From Nephrocerus scutellatus (lineage: Eukaryota; Arthropoda; Insecta; Diptera; Pipunculidae), in assembly GCA_947095585.1 (NCBI GenBank), contig OX352761.1:56404432-56468431 (forward strand): a stretch of 64,000 nt of DNA, written 5' to 3'. The notes under the pieces were generated by a model, which saw only the letters and a list, made by a program, of their open reading frames with translations, was not told where the DNA came from and did not search any database. Made by a program: the position numbers and the translations under genes. Shown here in pieces: positions 29,589-39,779 of this stretch. Positions within the stretch are counted from its first letter, which is position 1, and every line of letters starts with the position of its first letter.

Positions 29589-30545
29589 TTGTATAACAGC
29601 ATAACAGCCATCCAGGAGATGCGTCGAACGGGGAATAGTGTCTTACAAAATCAGAATATGACATATGTATATTACAGCTTTCATGCAAGACATCATGTGC
29701 TCGGGGTGGGGTTTCTAGTCAGCAAAAGAATGAAACCCACCGTTATCGGCTTTAAAGCAATAAATGAACGGCTATGCACCCTTCGCGTGCGGTGCAAATT
29801 TAAAAACATAAGCCTCATAGACGTTCACGCACCTACAGAGGATTCCCCAGATGATAAAAAAGAAGAATTCTTTGAATCAGTCGAACGGGAACTCCATGCC
29901 TGCCCTCAGTAAGATGTAAAAATCATTATGGGGGCTGTGAATGCTAAAATAGGTAAGGAGTCAGTATTCAGGCAGTACATTGGCACCCATAGGTTACACG
30001 AGAACACTAATGACAATGGACAACTAGTCATAGAGATGGCAGCAAGCAATAATTTGGTCGTTGCGAGTACAAGGTTTGCGCGTAATAATTTCCAAAAAGC
30101 CACCTGGGTATCTCCTGGTGGAGCCACTCGCAACCAGTTAGACCACGTGTTGATAGACCGCTGCCACAACCCGAACCTGATGACGGTACGAACGTACCGA
30201 GGTGCCAACTTCGACTCGGACCAGTATCCTGTTGGTATGGTGCTTCGAGCGCGGATTGCATCATCACGAAGGACTGCATCCTCGATTCAGATTCGAGGCA
30301 ACACGGCTGTCCTTCGCAACGAAGAGACCAGAAACAACTACGGTCAAACGATAGGACTCGCCCTATATGCTGGGAGAGTCAGTCCTGGGGCTGACATGTC
30401 AGACGTAGAAGAAAAATGGACACGCCTTAAAAATACTGTCATTTGTACTGCTGACTCCATCTTAGGCAGTAGTCGTAGAGATCGGAACGACTGGTTCGAT
30501 GACGAATGTTCGAGAGCGACTAAACGTAAGAATGTTGCACACTGA
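29589..30545 (+). pseudogene. RTE endonuclease domain and linker
   Basis: APE-type endonuclease in several pieces: VHAPTEDSPDDKKEEFFESV, a stop after ACPQ at 29910, then KIIMGAVNAKIGKES, HENTNDNGQLVIEMAASNNL, ATWVSPGGATRNQLDHVLID and FDSDQYPVGM. The family usually has GDFNAK and SDHYLV at the last two motifs. Here they read GAVNAK and SDQYPV, so catalytic Asp and His are replaced. The linker ends RNDWFDDECSRATKRKN. Confidence 0.85.
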
Positions 30546-32208
30546 GCAATGCAACAATCTCAAAGAACGCGGGCACGCAAAGATGAATATAAAGAAGATA
30601 TGAAAAAACAGTTCACCGGCGAAAGAAAGCAGTCTGGGAGAAAATCTCTTCCATGAACTAGAACAGTACAGAGAGCAGGGACCGCACCAGGTGCAGAAGT
30701 TCTACCAAAGAGTCCGCGGTATGACGCAATATACACCGCGTAGCACATACTGATCGCCGATCTCAAAGGCATCTTTGAGCGATGGGAAGAGCACTTTTAT
30801 GAGTCGCTTAATGGCCAACTACCTGAGGAATTTGAGGCTCCACCAATGACCGAATGACTACAGTATGCTGCCGCCACCAAGCATAGACGAGTTTTAGCAG
30901 AGCGATAAATCGGCTCAAAAATAATAAGGCCTTGGGATCTGATGGTATCCCAGCGGAGCTGAATAAAACAGGAGGCCCCGCAATACACCAAGCAATTCAT
31001 TAACTAATAGTGCAAGTATGGGAGGTAGAAGCGATGCCAGAAGACTGGCGAATGCCCCATAAATAAGAAAGGAGATATAACAACCTGCATCAATTATCGT
31101 AGTATAACGTGGTTGAGTACCGCGTATACGATTTTCTCCTCTATCCTTCAAGACAGGATAGCCACATACGCTAAAGGGATCCTTGGTCCATACCAGAGTG
31201 GCTTCATTCCAGGCAAATACACTATCTTTTTATAGACTTTAAAGCCGCTATCACATAGCCAGAGTAGAACTTTATAAAGCCATGAGAGAAATCGGCATCC
31301 CAAAAAACTGACAAGACTATGTAGGTTGAACATGACTAATCTTAAAAGCTAAGTAAAAATATCCGGATCACTAGCAAGCCCATTCAATATCTTTTAGGGC
31401 TCCGACAAGGGGATGGAGTAGCCTGCGTCCTCTTCCAGCCTGGCGTTGGAGAAAATTATCCGAGACTCTGACGTAACGGCGAGAGGAATAATCCTCTATA
31501 AGTCCATTCAGATACTGACTTACGCAGATGATATTGACATCGTTGGTAGAAACCGAAGAGCTGTACAGGAAGTTTTCATCCAGATCGAGCAGGCGGCACG
31601 AAATCTGGGGCTGCACATAAATGACAGCAAAACAAAGTACATGGTGTCCACGTCTGCGAATAGAAGATCCAACATTGGTCCCTCAATTCAAATATTGGAG
31701 CGCGAATTTGAAGTAGTGCAATCCTTTAACTATCTCAGGTGAACTGTAGCAGCCGATAACAGCATGGAACCAGAAATACGCGCACGGTCGCTTAAAGCCA
31801 ACAAAGCCTACTATAGTCGGTCAAGACTCTTCAAATCCAGCCGCGTGCGAGAGAAAAGTCTTACGGAGAATTGTTGGTCCCCTGTGTGAGGAAGGACGAT
31901 TCCGGAGACTCTATAATGATGAGATCTACAAGCGTTACTGCGATGTCGACGTCGTGAAGAGAATTATGCTCGGTAGGCTCCGGTGGGCAGTACACCTAGC
32001 TCGCATGAGCGAAGAGGATCTTGCTCGGAAAGTAATTTGCGTTAGGATTTATGGAACACGACAGCGAGGCCGGCCAAGCCTACGCTGGAAGGATGGCGTA
32101 GACCAGGACACCCAGAGTTTAGGGAAGCCAAACTGGATACCATCGGCTCGAAATTGGGACGAGGGGAGAGACATTTTGTGGGAGGCCAGGACCGGACCCC
32201 GGTTGTAG
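30546..32208 (+). pseudogene. RTE reverse transcriptase, heavily broken
   Basis: Pieces at 31446-31742 (YADDIDIVGRNRRAVQ; LGLHINDSKTKYMV) and 31954-32208 (GRLRWAVHLARMSEEDLARK; RQRGRPSLRWKDGVDQDTQS) are clear. Earlier parts are scattered over all frames with deletions near 31220 and 31260. Confidence 0.8.
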
Positions 32209-32225
32209 AGGCAAATATGATGATG

Positions 32226-32690
32226 TTATTGGGTTGCAAAGAAATTGGCAGTATTACCATATGTGTATATCAACACAACAAAAAACTTTTTTTTAGCTTG
32301 ACTTGACCCCCTTTTTGTCTGCATTTTCGACTAATTTGAGGTCCTTTTAAACCACCTTTTACATGACCTAGAGAGCTGAAGTTTTGTGAGCGCTTTTTTA
32401 TATTACGCTTGTAACGTGTGTCGCGGTTCAAGTGTGGTGCGTGTGAAGGCGGGTTGAAATCGCCCCATTTTCTCGTTTTTTGAGGTCTTTTTTAACCACC
32501 TTTCGCATGACCTAGAGGGCTGAGCGGCTCAATGTCAGAGACCAATTTTAACATCCCGCGTTTCACACATGTCGGTAGTCGCGTGTGATGCGTGGAAAAA
32601 AATTACTTTGTATTATTACCAAATAACTGTTACTGTGGCGTGTTTCGATGTATACATAAAAATTGTGTATCCGAAAAACGAAGTTTTTTA
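32226..32690. repeat. Unassigned repeat between RTE and LINE pieces
   Basis: No gene. It contains two related blocks around TTAACCACCTTTCGCATGAC and AAACCACCTTTTACATGACC, each followed by CTAGAG. The same pair is at 36380-36655 in unit 2. Confidence 0.6.
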
Positions 32691-33460
32691 CATTTAATTG
32701 TTTATCATAAAGTCATTGCCAAGGAGAACTCCCCGAATGACTTGCGCAACGGCAATAAGATGGGCTATGCCCTTTATTAAAATTCAAAACAAAATTAAAA
32801 ATCGAAGAAATGTAAATTACAACATATTCCTCACGTTTGTAGCCTGTTTAAAATTATTTTCTCAGAATTCTCTCTGATTCATTGAAAAAGTAATACGGAA
32901 AAACGAACACGAAACTAAAACCTTACAATATTATAAATATTACAAATAATACAAATCATTTTGAAGGCCTGTAGATCGGGAAACACGGAGTGGACCAATT
33001 AATTCCACATCAAAGTCGCTCTCGGATAAAAGGAGGATTTAAAATGTTTAGTTCTACCTTAGAAAAATTTGTAAAAAACAGGTAAAGCTCCTTCATTCCG
33101 TATATGCTTCAAAGATTCAAGAGATGAATGGTTACATCGTATCGTTTATCAAAAGGACAACTCTATTCTGAATTGGTCAAACCAAAAGCGTTCTTGGAGC
33201 CCCACCCCATACATCTGAATTAATTTCTAAAATTGGTCTAACATAAGTCGTCATATATAATCTGAATATTTTAGAGGGGGTGAAGTAGAAGTTACTACGA
33301 CTTATGAAACCTAAACATTGGCTCGCTAGTTTTGAAATTAATTAAAAAAACAACTAATTACTCGTGGCATGGTAGGTTGAACTACCTGCTGAGATAAAAG
33401 ACAAGTCTGAAATTTATTCGGATTAAATTCTACCCTATTAGATCTGCCTCATTCATTGTG
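32690..33460 (-). mobile_element. Degraded 3' end of the Jockey/CR1-group LINE, unit 1
   Basis: The 3' UTR block (ATTGCCAAGGAGAACTCC; ATTCCTCACGTTTGTAG) and the reverse transcriptase end (GGTCTAACATAAG; TTGGCTCGCTAG) align with 2357-3480. It carries many indels and no open frame. Confidence 0.8.
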
Positions 33461-33494
33461 TTGTACCGTAACAATCACAATCATCTACAATAGC

Positions 33495-33740
33495 AAACAA
33501 CAGCACCCAGTTGGATTTACCTCGAATTGTACTGCCTGAATTCGATGGAGACAAATACCACAACTTATTTACCCAAATAGTGGACAAACAATCAACGGCA
33601 GAGGGTGAAAAGATGTGGTACCGGATGACTAATTTCTCGGGAGAAGCAGACAATTATTCTTCCGCATGGTAGATTCTTCAAGAGCGATATTGGCTCCTGA
33701 CTGTGGCTTTCTTAAATCCACTATTGTAGCAAGGTCCAAT
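33495..33740 (+). pseudogene. BEL/Pao-type gag fragment, unit 1
   Basis: Reads LPRIVLPEFDGD, NLFTQIVDKQSTAE, MWYRMTNFSGEAD and, after one stop in place of an expected residue, ILQERYWLLT. The order and spacing fit the start of BEL/Pao gag. A pol piece of the same superfamily nearby (36085) supports the call. Confidence 0.6.
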
Positions 33741-34300
33741 ATCATCAGAAACCGCTTTAGGCGTACGGACAATTCATGAAATTGCTCAAAAATGTCTAAA
33801 TGGGCTATAAATCTCGGTCAAAACATTATGCTCCTGGATCAGTTGTTGGACCATTTACTAATTAGGTGCGTTGTCCGCGACAACGATAAAGTTTTTAACA
33901 ATAATTTCTACCAAAACCAAATAAATACATTTTTTAATGTTTAAATTTGAAGCATTCAAGGTTAATACACAATCTTTCATTCATCTTGTTGAAATAAAAT
34001 TTTAAATAATTATATTTTTTTCTCTGTCCACACCAATTCACTTTTAGCGGACAGTCTACGTCTAAAGCAGACAAATGAGTGAAATTAAAATTTGGATGTT
34101 TTTAGAAAACGATTTTTTAATTTATGTTTGTTGTTACTTATTCGTTTATTACATTTTCTTGAGATGGACCCGGATTTTTCTCAGTTCGGTGTTGGGGCCC
34201 AGAAAGGAGCATTTGCATTCAAATAATTTATTGACGAAGTCGGATGGGTTACGGTTGCTGTTTTCTCGCTTGACTCGTCTTGTAATTGTCTTGCTGCTAC
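33741..34300. other. Unassigned stretch, unit 1
   Basis: Possibly further BEL/Pao remains (repeated at 37680-38250 with few changes). A 76-codon hydrophobic frame at 34075-34305 is identical in the second unit (38030-38260). That reflects recent duplication and not proof of coding. Confidence 0.4.
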
Positions 34301-34530
34301 TATGATTCTACTTGCCAGCTTTTTGGAAGCGCTAGATAATGCCGCCGTAACCGTATGATGCGTCCTGGTTTGATTAAGTTTGTAATGGCTTCCCCTTTTT
34401 AGAATAGCTCACTTTTAGACAGTACACATCTAGCTTTATTACCGTCAATTTTAATAAAATGCAGCAAAATTTCACTACGCTTACGCGACAAATAATAATA
34501 TTCGGGTTTCGGTCCTAGGCCAAGCTTTTT
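34300..34530 (-). pseudogene. BED zinc-finger fragment (hAT-type), unit 1
   Basis: The same sequence as 38255-38524 but with frame-breaking differences, so only short pieces are open (for example the IKIDGN region). See the unit 2 copy for the domain reading. Confidence 0.5.
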
Positions 34531-34596
34531 GGGACCATTTGTGTTGTGAACGTATATTTTTGGTCACAAATGGAATGAAAAATACCTTTGATGTTA

Positions 34597-34660
34597 CTGG
34601 GATTCGAACCACGAACCGCTGCTCAGTAGCCACACGCTTTTCCACTGAGCCACGGCGTCC
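34597..34660 (-). other. tRNA-like pol III promoter sequence (SINE head or tRNA relic), unit 1
   Basis: The minus strand has a good A box (TGGCTCAGTGG) and an exact B box (GGTTCGAATCC) at tRNA spacing, starting GACGCCG. The acceptor and T stems do not pair well and no CCA-adjacent stem closes, so it is not a working tRNA gene. It directly precedes the BED-type sequence on the same strand. Confidence 0.6.
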
Positions 34661-34999
34661 AAAGCCATTTTATATTATACTAGCTGATTACCCGGAGTTT
34701 CTCAGGTATTTATTCATCCTAATTTTCTATTAGGCAGGGGTAGAAAAAAGAATGATTTCTATCTATAAGGTAAAATTGCAGTTTTTATTAACAAAATTTA
34801 TTTTAAAAAATATATTTTAAATTACAGCTATAGTATTCAAATTATAAAATAAAATTAAATAAACATACATAAAATTAATTTAAAACAAAACTTGGTTGTA
34901 TAGAATGTTTTTAGTTTCACCTTCAAGAGCAAGAATAAAGAAATTCTTAGGTCAACCCAACCCAGAGCAAGCAAAATAAAGTTGTCAGTGGGAAAACAT
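34661..34999. other. AT-rich end of duplication unit 1
   Basis: No gene. It begins TTATACTAGCTGATTACCCGG, which looks like a transposon edge, and is repeated at 38630-38954. The end joins RTE sequence at 35000 (unit 2) or piggyBac-unit sequence at 38955. Confidence 0.5.
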
Positions 35000-35960
35000 G
35001 GCATCTTTGAGCGATGGGAAGAGCACTTTCATGAGTCGCTTAATGGCCAGCTACCTGAGGAATTGGAGGCTCCACCAATGACCGAAGACTACAGTATGCT
35101 GCCGCCACCAAGCATAGACGAGTTTTAGCAGAGCGATAAATCGGCTCAAAAATAATAAGGCCTCGGGATCTGATGGTATCCCAGCGAAGCTGAATAAAAC
35201 AGGAGGCCCCGCAATACACCAAGCAATTCATTAACTAATAGTGCAAGTATGGGAGGTAGAAGCGATGCCAGAAGACTGGCGAATGCCCCATAATTAAGAA
35301 AGGAGATATAACAACCTGCATCAATTATCGTAGTATAACGTGATTGAGTACCGCGTATACGATTTTCTCTTCTATCCTTCAAGACAGGATAGCCACATAC
35401 GCTAAAGGGATCATTTGTCCATACCAGTGTGGCTTAATCCCAGGCAAATCAACAACTGATCAGATTTACACCATTGGGCAGGTGATGGAAAAATATCTAG
35501 AGTTTCAAAACGAACTACACTATCTTTTTATAGACTTTAAAGCCGCTATCACATAGCCAGAGTAGAACTTTATAAAGCCGCGTGCGAGAGAAAAGTCTTA
35601 CGGAGAATTGTTGGTCCCGTGTGTGAGGAAGAACGATTCCGGAGACTCTATAATGATGAGATCTACAAGCGTTACTGCGATGTCGACGTCGTGAAGAGAA
35701 TTATGCTCGGTAGGCTCCGGTGGGCAGTACACCTAGCTCACATGAGCGAAGAGGATCTTGCTCGGAAAGTAATTTGCGTTAGGATTTATGGAGCACGACA
35801 GCGAGGCCGGCCAAGCCTACGCTGGAAGGATGGCGTAGACCAGGACACCCAGAGTTTAGGGATGCCAAACTGGATACCATCGGCTCGAAATCGGGACCAG
35901 TGCAGAGACATTTTGTGGGAGGCCAGGACCGGACCCCGGTTGTAGAGCCAAATATAATGA
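35000..35960 (+). mobile_element. RTE-type LINE fragment, unit 2
   Basis: It has the same breaks as 30768-32220, with a larger internal deletion that joins the LFIDFKAAIT region directly to the C-terminal CEEERFRRLYNDEIYK region. It ends in the CCCCGGTTGTAGAGCC terminus. Confidence 0.85.
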
Positions 35961-36084
35961 TGTTATTGGGTTGCAAAGAAATTGGCAGTATTACCATATG
36001 TGTATATCAAGTGAAAAACTAAGTGTAACTTTCGACTAACAAAAGAACTAGTTACTACATTTAGAGGATCTTACAGGATATATA

Positions 36085-36365
36085 GCTGCTACGTAAAGCT
36101 GGATTCACCCCACTAAAATGGTGTTCAAATCATGAAGGCTTATTAAAGAGATTTCCAGCAAGTGATATCGGACTTCAATTAGATCTGGACAAAGATGGAT
36201 TCCTCAAAGTCAGATTCCTTCCTCGTGAACATTTAACCTAGCTTTAACGAGAAAATTAACAAACGCACAGTGTTGTCTGACATATCTCGCCTATTCGAAC
36301 CGTTGGATTTCTTAAGTCCAATTATAGTAAAATCGAAAATGTTCATTCTGAAAGGATGCTGACTG
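36085..36365 (+). pseudogene. BEL/Pao pol fragment
   Basis: Reads AGFTPLKWCSNHEGLLKRFP and, in another frame, DISRLFEPLDFLSPIIVKSK. These fit two neighbouring blocks of BEL/Pao reverse transcriptase/RNase H linker (usually A-GF-L-KW-SN and ISR-FDPLG-LSP). It lies only in unit 2, inserted between the RTE end and the TTTTTAACTTGACTTGACC repeat. Confidence 0.7.
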
Positions 36366-36654
36366 GGTTTTTTTTTTAAACAAAAAACTTTTTTTTAACT
36401 TGACTTGACCCCCTTTTTGTCTGCATTTCGAATAATTTGAGGTCCTTTTTAACCACCTTTCACATGACCTAGAGAGCTGAAGTTTTGTGAGCGCATTTTT
36501 ATATTACGCTTGTAACGTGTGTCGCGTTTCAAGTGTGGTGCGTGTGAAGGCGGGTTGAAATCGCGCCATTTTCTCGTTTTTTGAGGTCTTTTTTAACCAC
36601 CTTTCGCATGACCTAGAGGGCAGAGCGGCTCTATGTCAGAGACCAATTCACCAT

Positions 36655-37390
36655 TATTAAAATTCAAAACAAAATTAAAAAATCGAACAAATGTTAATTA
36701 CAACATATTCCTCACGTTTGTAGCCGGTTTCAAATTATTTTCTCAGAATTCTCTCTGATTCATTGAAAAAGCAATACGGAAAAACGAACACGAAACTAAA
36801 ACCATACAATATTATAAATATTACAAATAATACAAATCATAATTTTTTTTGATCCTCTAAAGAACACTTCGGCCTTCGTCCGTCAGCTTGTTGACGACTA
36901 TTTTGAAGACCTCTAGATCGGGAAACATGGAGTGGACCAATTGATTCCACATCAAAGTCGCTCTCGGATAAAAGGAGGATTTGAAATGTTTAGTTCTATC
37001 TTAGAAAAATTTGTAGAAAACAGGTAAAGCTCCTTCATTCCGTATATGCTTCAAAGAATCAAGAGGTGAATGGTTACATCGTTTATCAAACGGACAACTC
37101 TATTCTGAATTGGTCAAACCAAAAGCGTTCTTGGAGCCCCACCCCATACATCTGAATTAATTTCTAAAATTGATCTAACATAAGTCGTCATATATAATCT
37201 GAATATTTTAGAGGGGGTGAAGTAGAAATTACTACGACTTATGAAACCTAAACATTGGCTCGCTATTTTTGAAATTAATTAAAAAAAACCAATTAATTAC
37301 TCGTGGCATGCTAGGTTGAACTACCTGCTGAGATAAAAGACAAGTCTGAAATTTATTCGGATTAAATTCTACCCTACTAGATCTGCCTCA
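36655..37390 (-). mobile_element. Degraded 3' end of the Jockey/CR1-group LINE, unit 2
   Basis: Counterpart of 32690-33460, retaining a little more of the ORF end (GTCAGCTTGTTGACGAC region near 36880). Confidence 0.8.
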
Positions 37391-37434
37391 ATCATTGTGT
37401 TGTACCGCAACAATCACAATCATCTACAATAGCA

Positions 37435-37680
37435 AACAACAGCACCCAGTTGGATTTACCGCGAATTGTACTGCCCGAATTCGATGGAGACAAATACCAC
37501 AACTTATTTACCCAAATAGTGGACAAACAATCAACGGCAGAGGGCGAAAAGATGTGGTACCGGATGACTAATTTCTCGGGAGAAGCAGACAATTATTCTT
37601 CCGCATGGTAGATTCTTCAAGAGCGATATTGGCTCCTGACTGTGGCTTTCTTAAATCCACTATTGTAGCAAGGTCCAATA
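37435..37680 (+). pseudogene. BEL/Pao-type gag fragment, unit 2
   Basis: Near-identical to 33495-33740, including the internal stop, so the damage predates the duplication. Confidence 0.6.
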
Positions 37681-38254
37681 TCATCAGAAACCGCTTTAGG
37701 CGTAAGGACAATTCATGAAATCGCTCAAAAATGTCTAAATGGGCTATAAATCTCGGTCAAAACATTATGCTCCTGGATCAGTTGTTGGACCATTTACTAA
37801 TTAGGTGCGTTTTTTCTCGGACAACTTGTCCGCGACAACGATAAAGTTTTTCACAATAATTTCTACCAAAACCAAATAAATACATTTTTTAATGTTTAAA
37901 TTTGAAGCATTCAAGGTTAATACACAATCTTTCATTCATCTTGTTGAAATAAAATTTTAAATAATTATATTTTTTTCTCTGTCCACACCAATTCACTTTT
38001 AGCGGACAGTCTACGTCTAAAGCAGACAAATGAGTGAAATTAAAATTTGGATGTTTTTAGAAAACGATTTTTTAATTTATGTTTGTTGTTACTTATTCGT
38101 TTATTACATTTTCTTGAGATGGACCCGGATTTTTCTCAGTTCGGTGTTGGGGCCCAGAAAGGAGCATTTGCATTCAAATAATTTATTGACGAAGTCGGAT
38201 GGGTTACGGTTGCTGTTTTCTCGCTTGACTCGTCTTGTAATTGTCTTGCTGCTA

Positions 38255-38524
38255 CTATGATTCTACTTGCCAGCTTTTTGGAAGCGCTAGATAATGCCGC
38301 CGTAACCGTATGGTGCCTCCTGGTTTGATTAAGTTTGTAATGGCATCCCCTTTATAGAATAGCTCACTTTTAGACAGTACACATCTAGCTTCATTACCGT
38401 CAATTTTAATAAAATGCAGCAAAATTTCACTACGCTTACGCGACAAATAATAATATTCGGGTTGCGGTCCTAGGCCAAGCTTCGCAGGACCATTTGTGTT
38501 GTAAACGTATATTTTTGGACACAA
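38255..38524 (-). pseudogene. BED zinc-finger fragment (hAT-type), unit 2
   Basis: An 89-codon frame with HFIKIDGNEARCVLSKSEL, YKGDAITNLIKPGG and RRHYLAL. This is the BED zinc-finger layout found at the N-terminus of many hAT transposases and related host proteins. The second Cys of the pair is Ser here, and extra residues separate the Asn-Leu-Ile helix from the final His pair. It would not bind zinc normally. Confidence 0.6.
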
Positions 38525-38550
38525 ATGTAATAAAAAATACCTTTAGTGTT

Positions 38551-38614
38551 ACTGGGATTCGAACCACGAACCGCTGCTCAGTAGCCATACGCTTTTCCAC
38601 TGAGCCACGGCGTC
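38551..38614 (-). other. tRNA-like pol III promoter sequence, unit 2
   Basis: Second copy of the A box/B box sequence at 34597-34660, with one C-to-T change between the boxes. Both boxes are intact. Confidence 0.6.
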
Positions 38615-38954
38615 CAAAGCCATTTTATATTATACTAGCTGATTACCCGGAGTTTCCCAGGTATTTATTCATCCTAATTTTCTATTAGGCAGGGGTAGAA
38701 AAAAGAATGATTTCTATCTATAAGGTAAAATTGCAGTTTTTATTAACAAAATTTATTTTAAAAAATATATTTTAAATTACAGCTATAGTATTCAAATTAT
38801 AAAATAAAATTAAATAAACATACATAAAATTAATTTAAAACAAAACTTGGTTGTATAGAATGTTTTTAGTTTCACCTTCAAGAGCAAGAATAAAGAAATT
38901 CTTAGGTCAACCCAACCCAGAGCAAGCAAAATAAAGTTGTCACATGGAAAACAT

Positions 38955-39535
38955 TATTTCTTTTTTAGTTTTATAATTTTGTGTTAATTTTATATTTTTA
39001 TGAATTATTTATTATTTATTTTTATTTCGAATTATTTATTATTTTTTTTTTAATTTTATTAAAACTATATTTAATAACTTTATCTTCCAAAAAAAGTAGT
39101 TACTTCAACTCAAAAAGAAGTCGTGAACTATTAATAAATAAATGATATGAAAGTTACCAACTCAGTTAATTTTTTTCCTTTGACATGATTTGTTCCATAT
39201 ATGATGGCACAGAGTGGAAAACCCATTAAATTTTCATGACAATTAAAAATTATTTTTCCGTTATATTTAATAGAGCCCTTAATTTACAAAATCCACAAGA
39301 AATATTTTTTTTTATATAAAACAAAAATGCATGACTGAAAGGGCTAATCTACCTTTTCCAATTTGAAGTAGGGGCGACAATGTCCTCACCCCCAAATTCG
39401 TCGCCAAATGGTCGCCGAGTACCATTCTAAACAACACTATTCATCTAAGCGACCCCTAAAACTATGGGATCGATACTAATATCGGTCCCTCCCCCCTCCG
39501 GGGAGACAACTCACCCATAGGAGTGTCCTACCAAC
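38955..39535 (+). mobile_element. End of a truncated piggyBac unit and start of the next
   Basis: It matches the tail after the transposase in unit A (from about 47800) and the boundary sequence at 48225/58641-58890: AATCCACAAGAAATATTTTT, CAAAAATGCATGACTG, GCGACAATGTCC and CTCCGGGGAGAC. It shows that the array extended left of unit A before the 4.2-kb duplication truncated it. Confidence 0.8.
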
Positions 39536-39548
39536 ACTATTAATCTCA
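39536..39548. repeat. Left target-site duplication of Jockey LINE 1
   Basis: ACTATTAATCTCA recurs at 44118-44130 after the poly(A) tail. The uninterrupted site is visible at about 58885 and 62900. Confidence 0.92.
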
Positions 39549-39779
39549 CCAGTCAGCATCGAGCGCTCAACACGAGCACATCTCATAAAGATCCCGCACC
39601 ATATCGCTCATCTACCTGCTACCGGCTACGGAAAAACCCCTCATACCAAAAAGCGAGCATTTCGCTACCTGCGACTTTTTTAACATATTTTAATTCACTA
39701 ATTACTTTTTTCATTTCAGACACATATTTATAATTAATATTTATTAATTTACAGAAAAATTTTTGTTCAGCCCTATAAA

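Larger units (their letters stand above)
29240..32225 (+). mobile_element. RTE-type LINE, degraded, plus-strand copy
   Basis: The opposite arm to 24000-26560. It has a longer 5' part and most of the endonuclease, then a damaged reverse transcriptase. The end reads GACCGGACCCCGGTTGTAGA and then ATGATGATG. Part of it (from 30768) is included in the 4.2-kb tandem duplication and recurs at 35000-35960. Confidence 0.85.
30768..38954. repeat. 4.2-kb tandem duplication of mixed transposon debris
   Basis: Unit 1 (30768-34999) and unit 2 (35000-38954) begin with GGCATCTTTGAGCGATGGGA and end with the same TTGTCA-TGG-AAAACAT join. Unit 2 lacks about 560 bp of RTE sequence (after 35575) and part of the 32560-32770 sequence. 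It has a BEL/Pao pol insert (36009-36370) and an RTE stretch (about 35445-35510) that unit 1 lacks. The copies therefore lost different parts after duplication. Confidence 0.88.

Noticed and set aside
34075..34305. Hydrophobic 76-codon protein
   Set aside because: Its identity in both units is explained by the recent duplication; no start context, family or splice evidence.
34597..34660. Functional tRNA gene
   Set aside because: A and B boxes are good, but the acceptor and T stems do not pair, so only a tRNA-derived promoter is supported.
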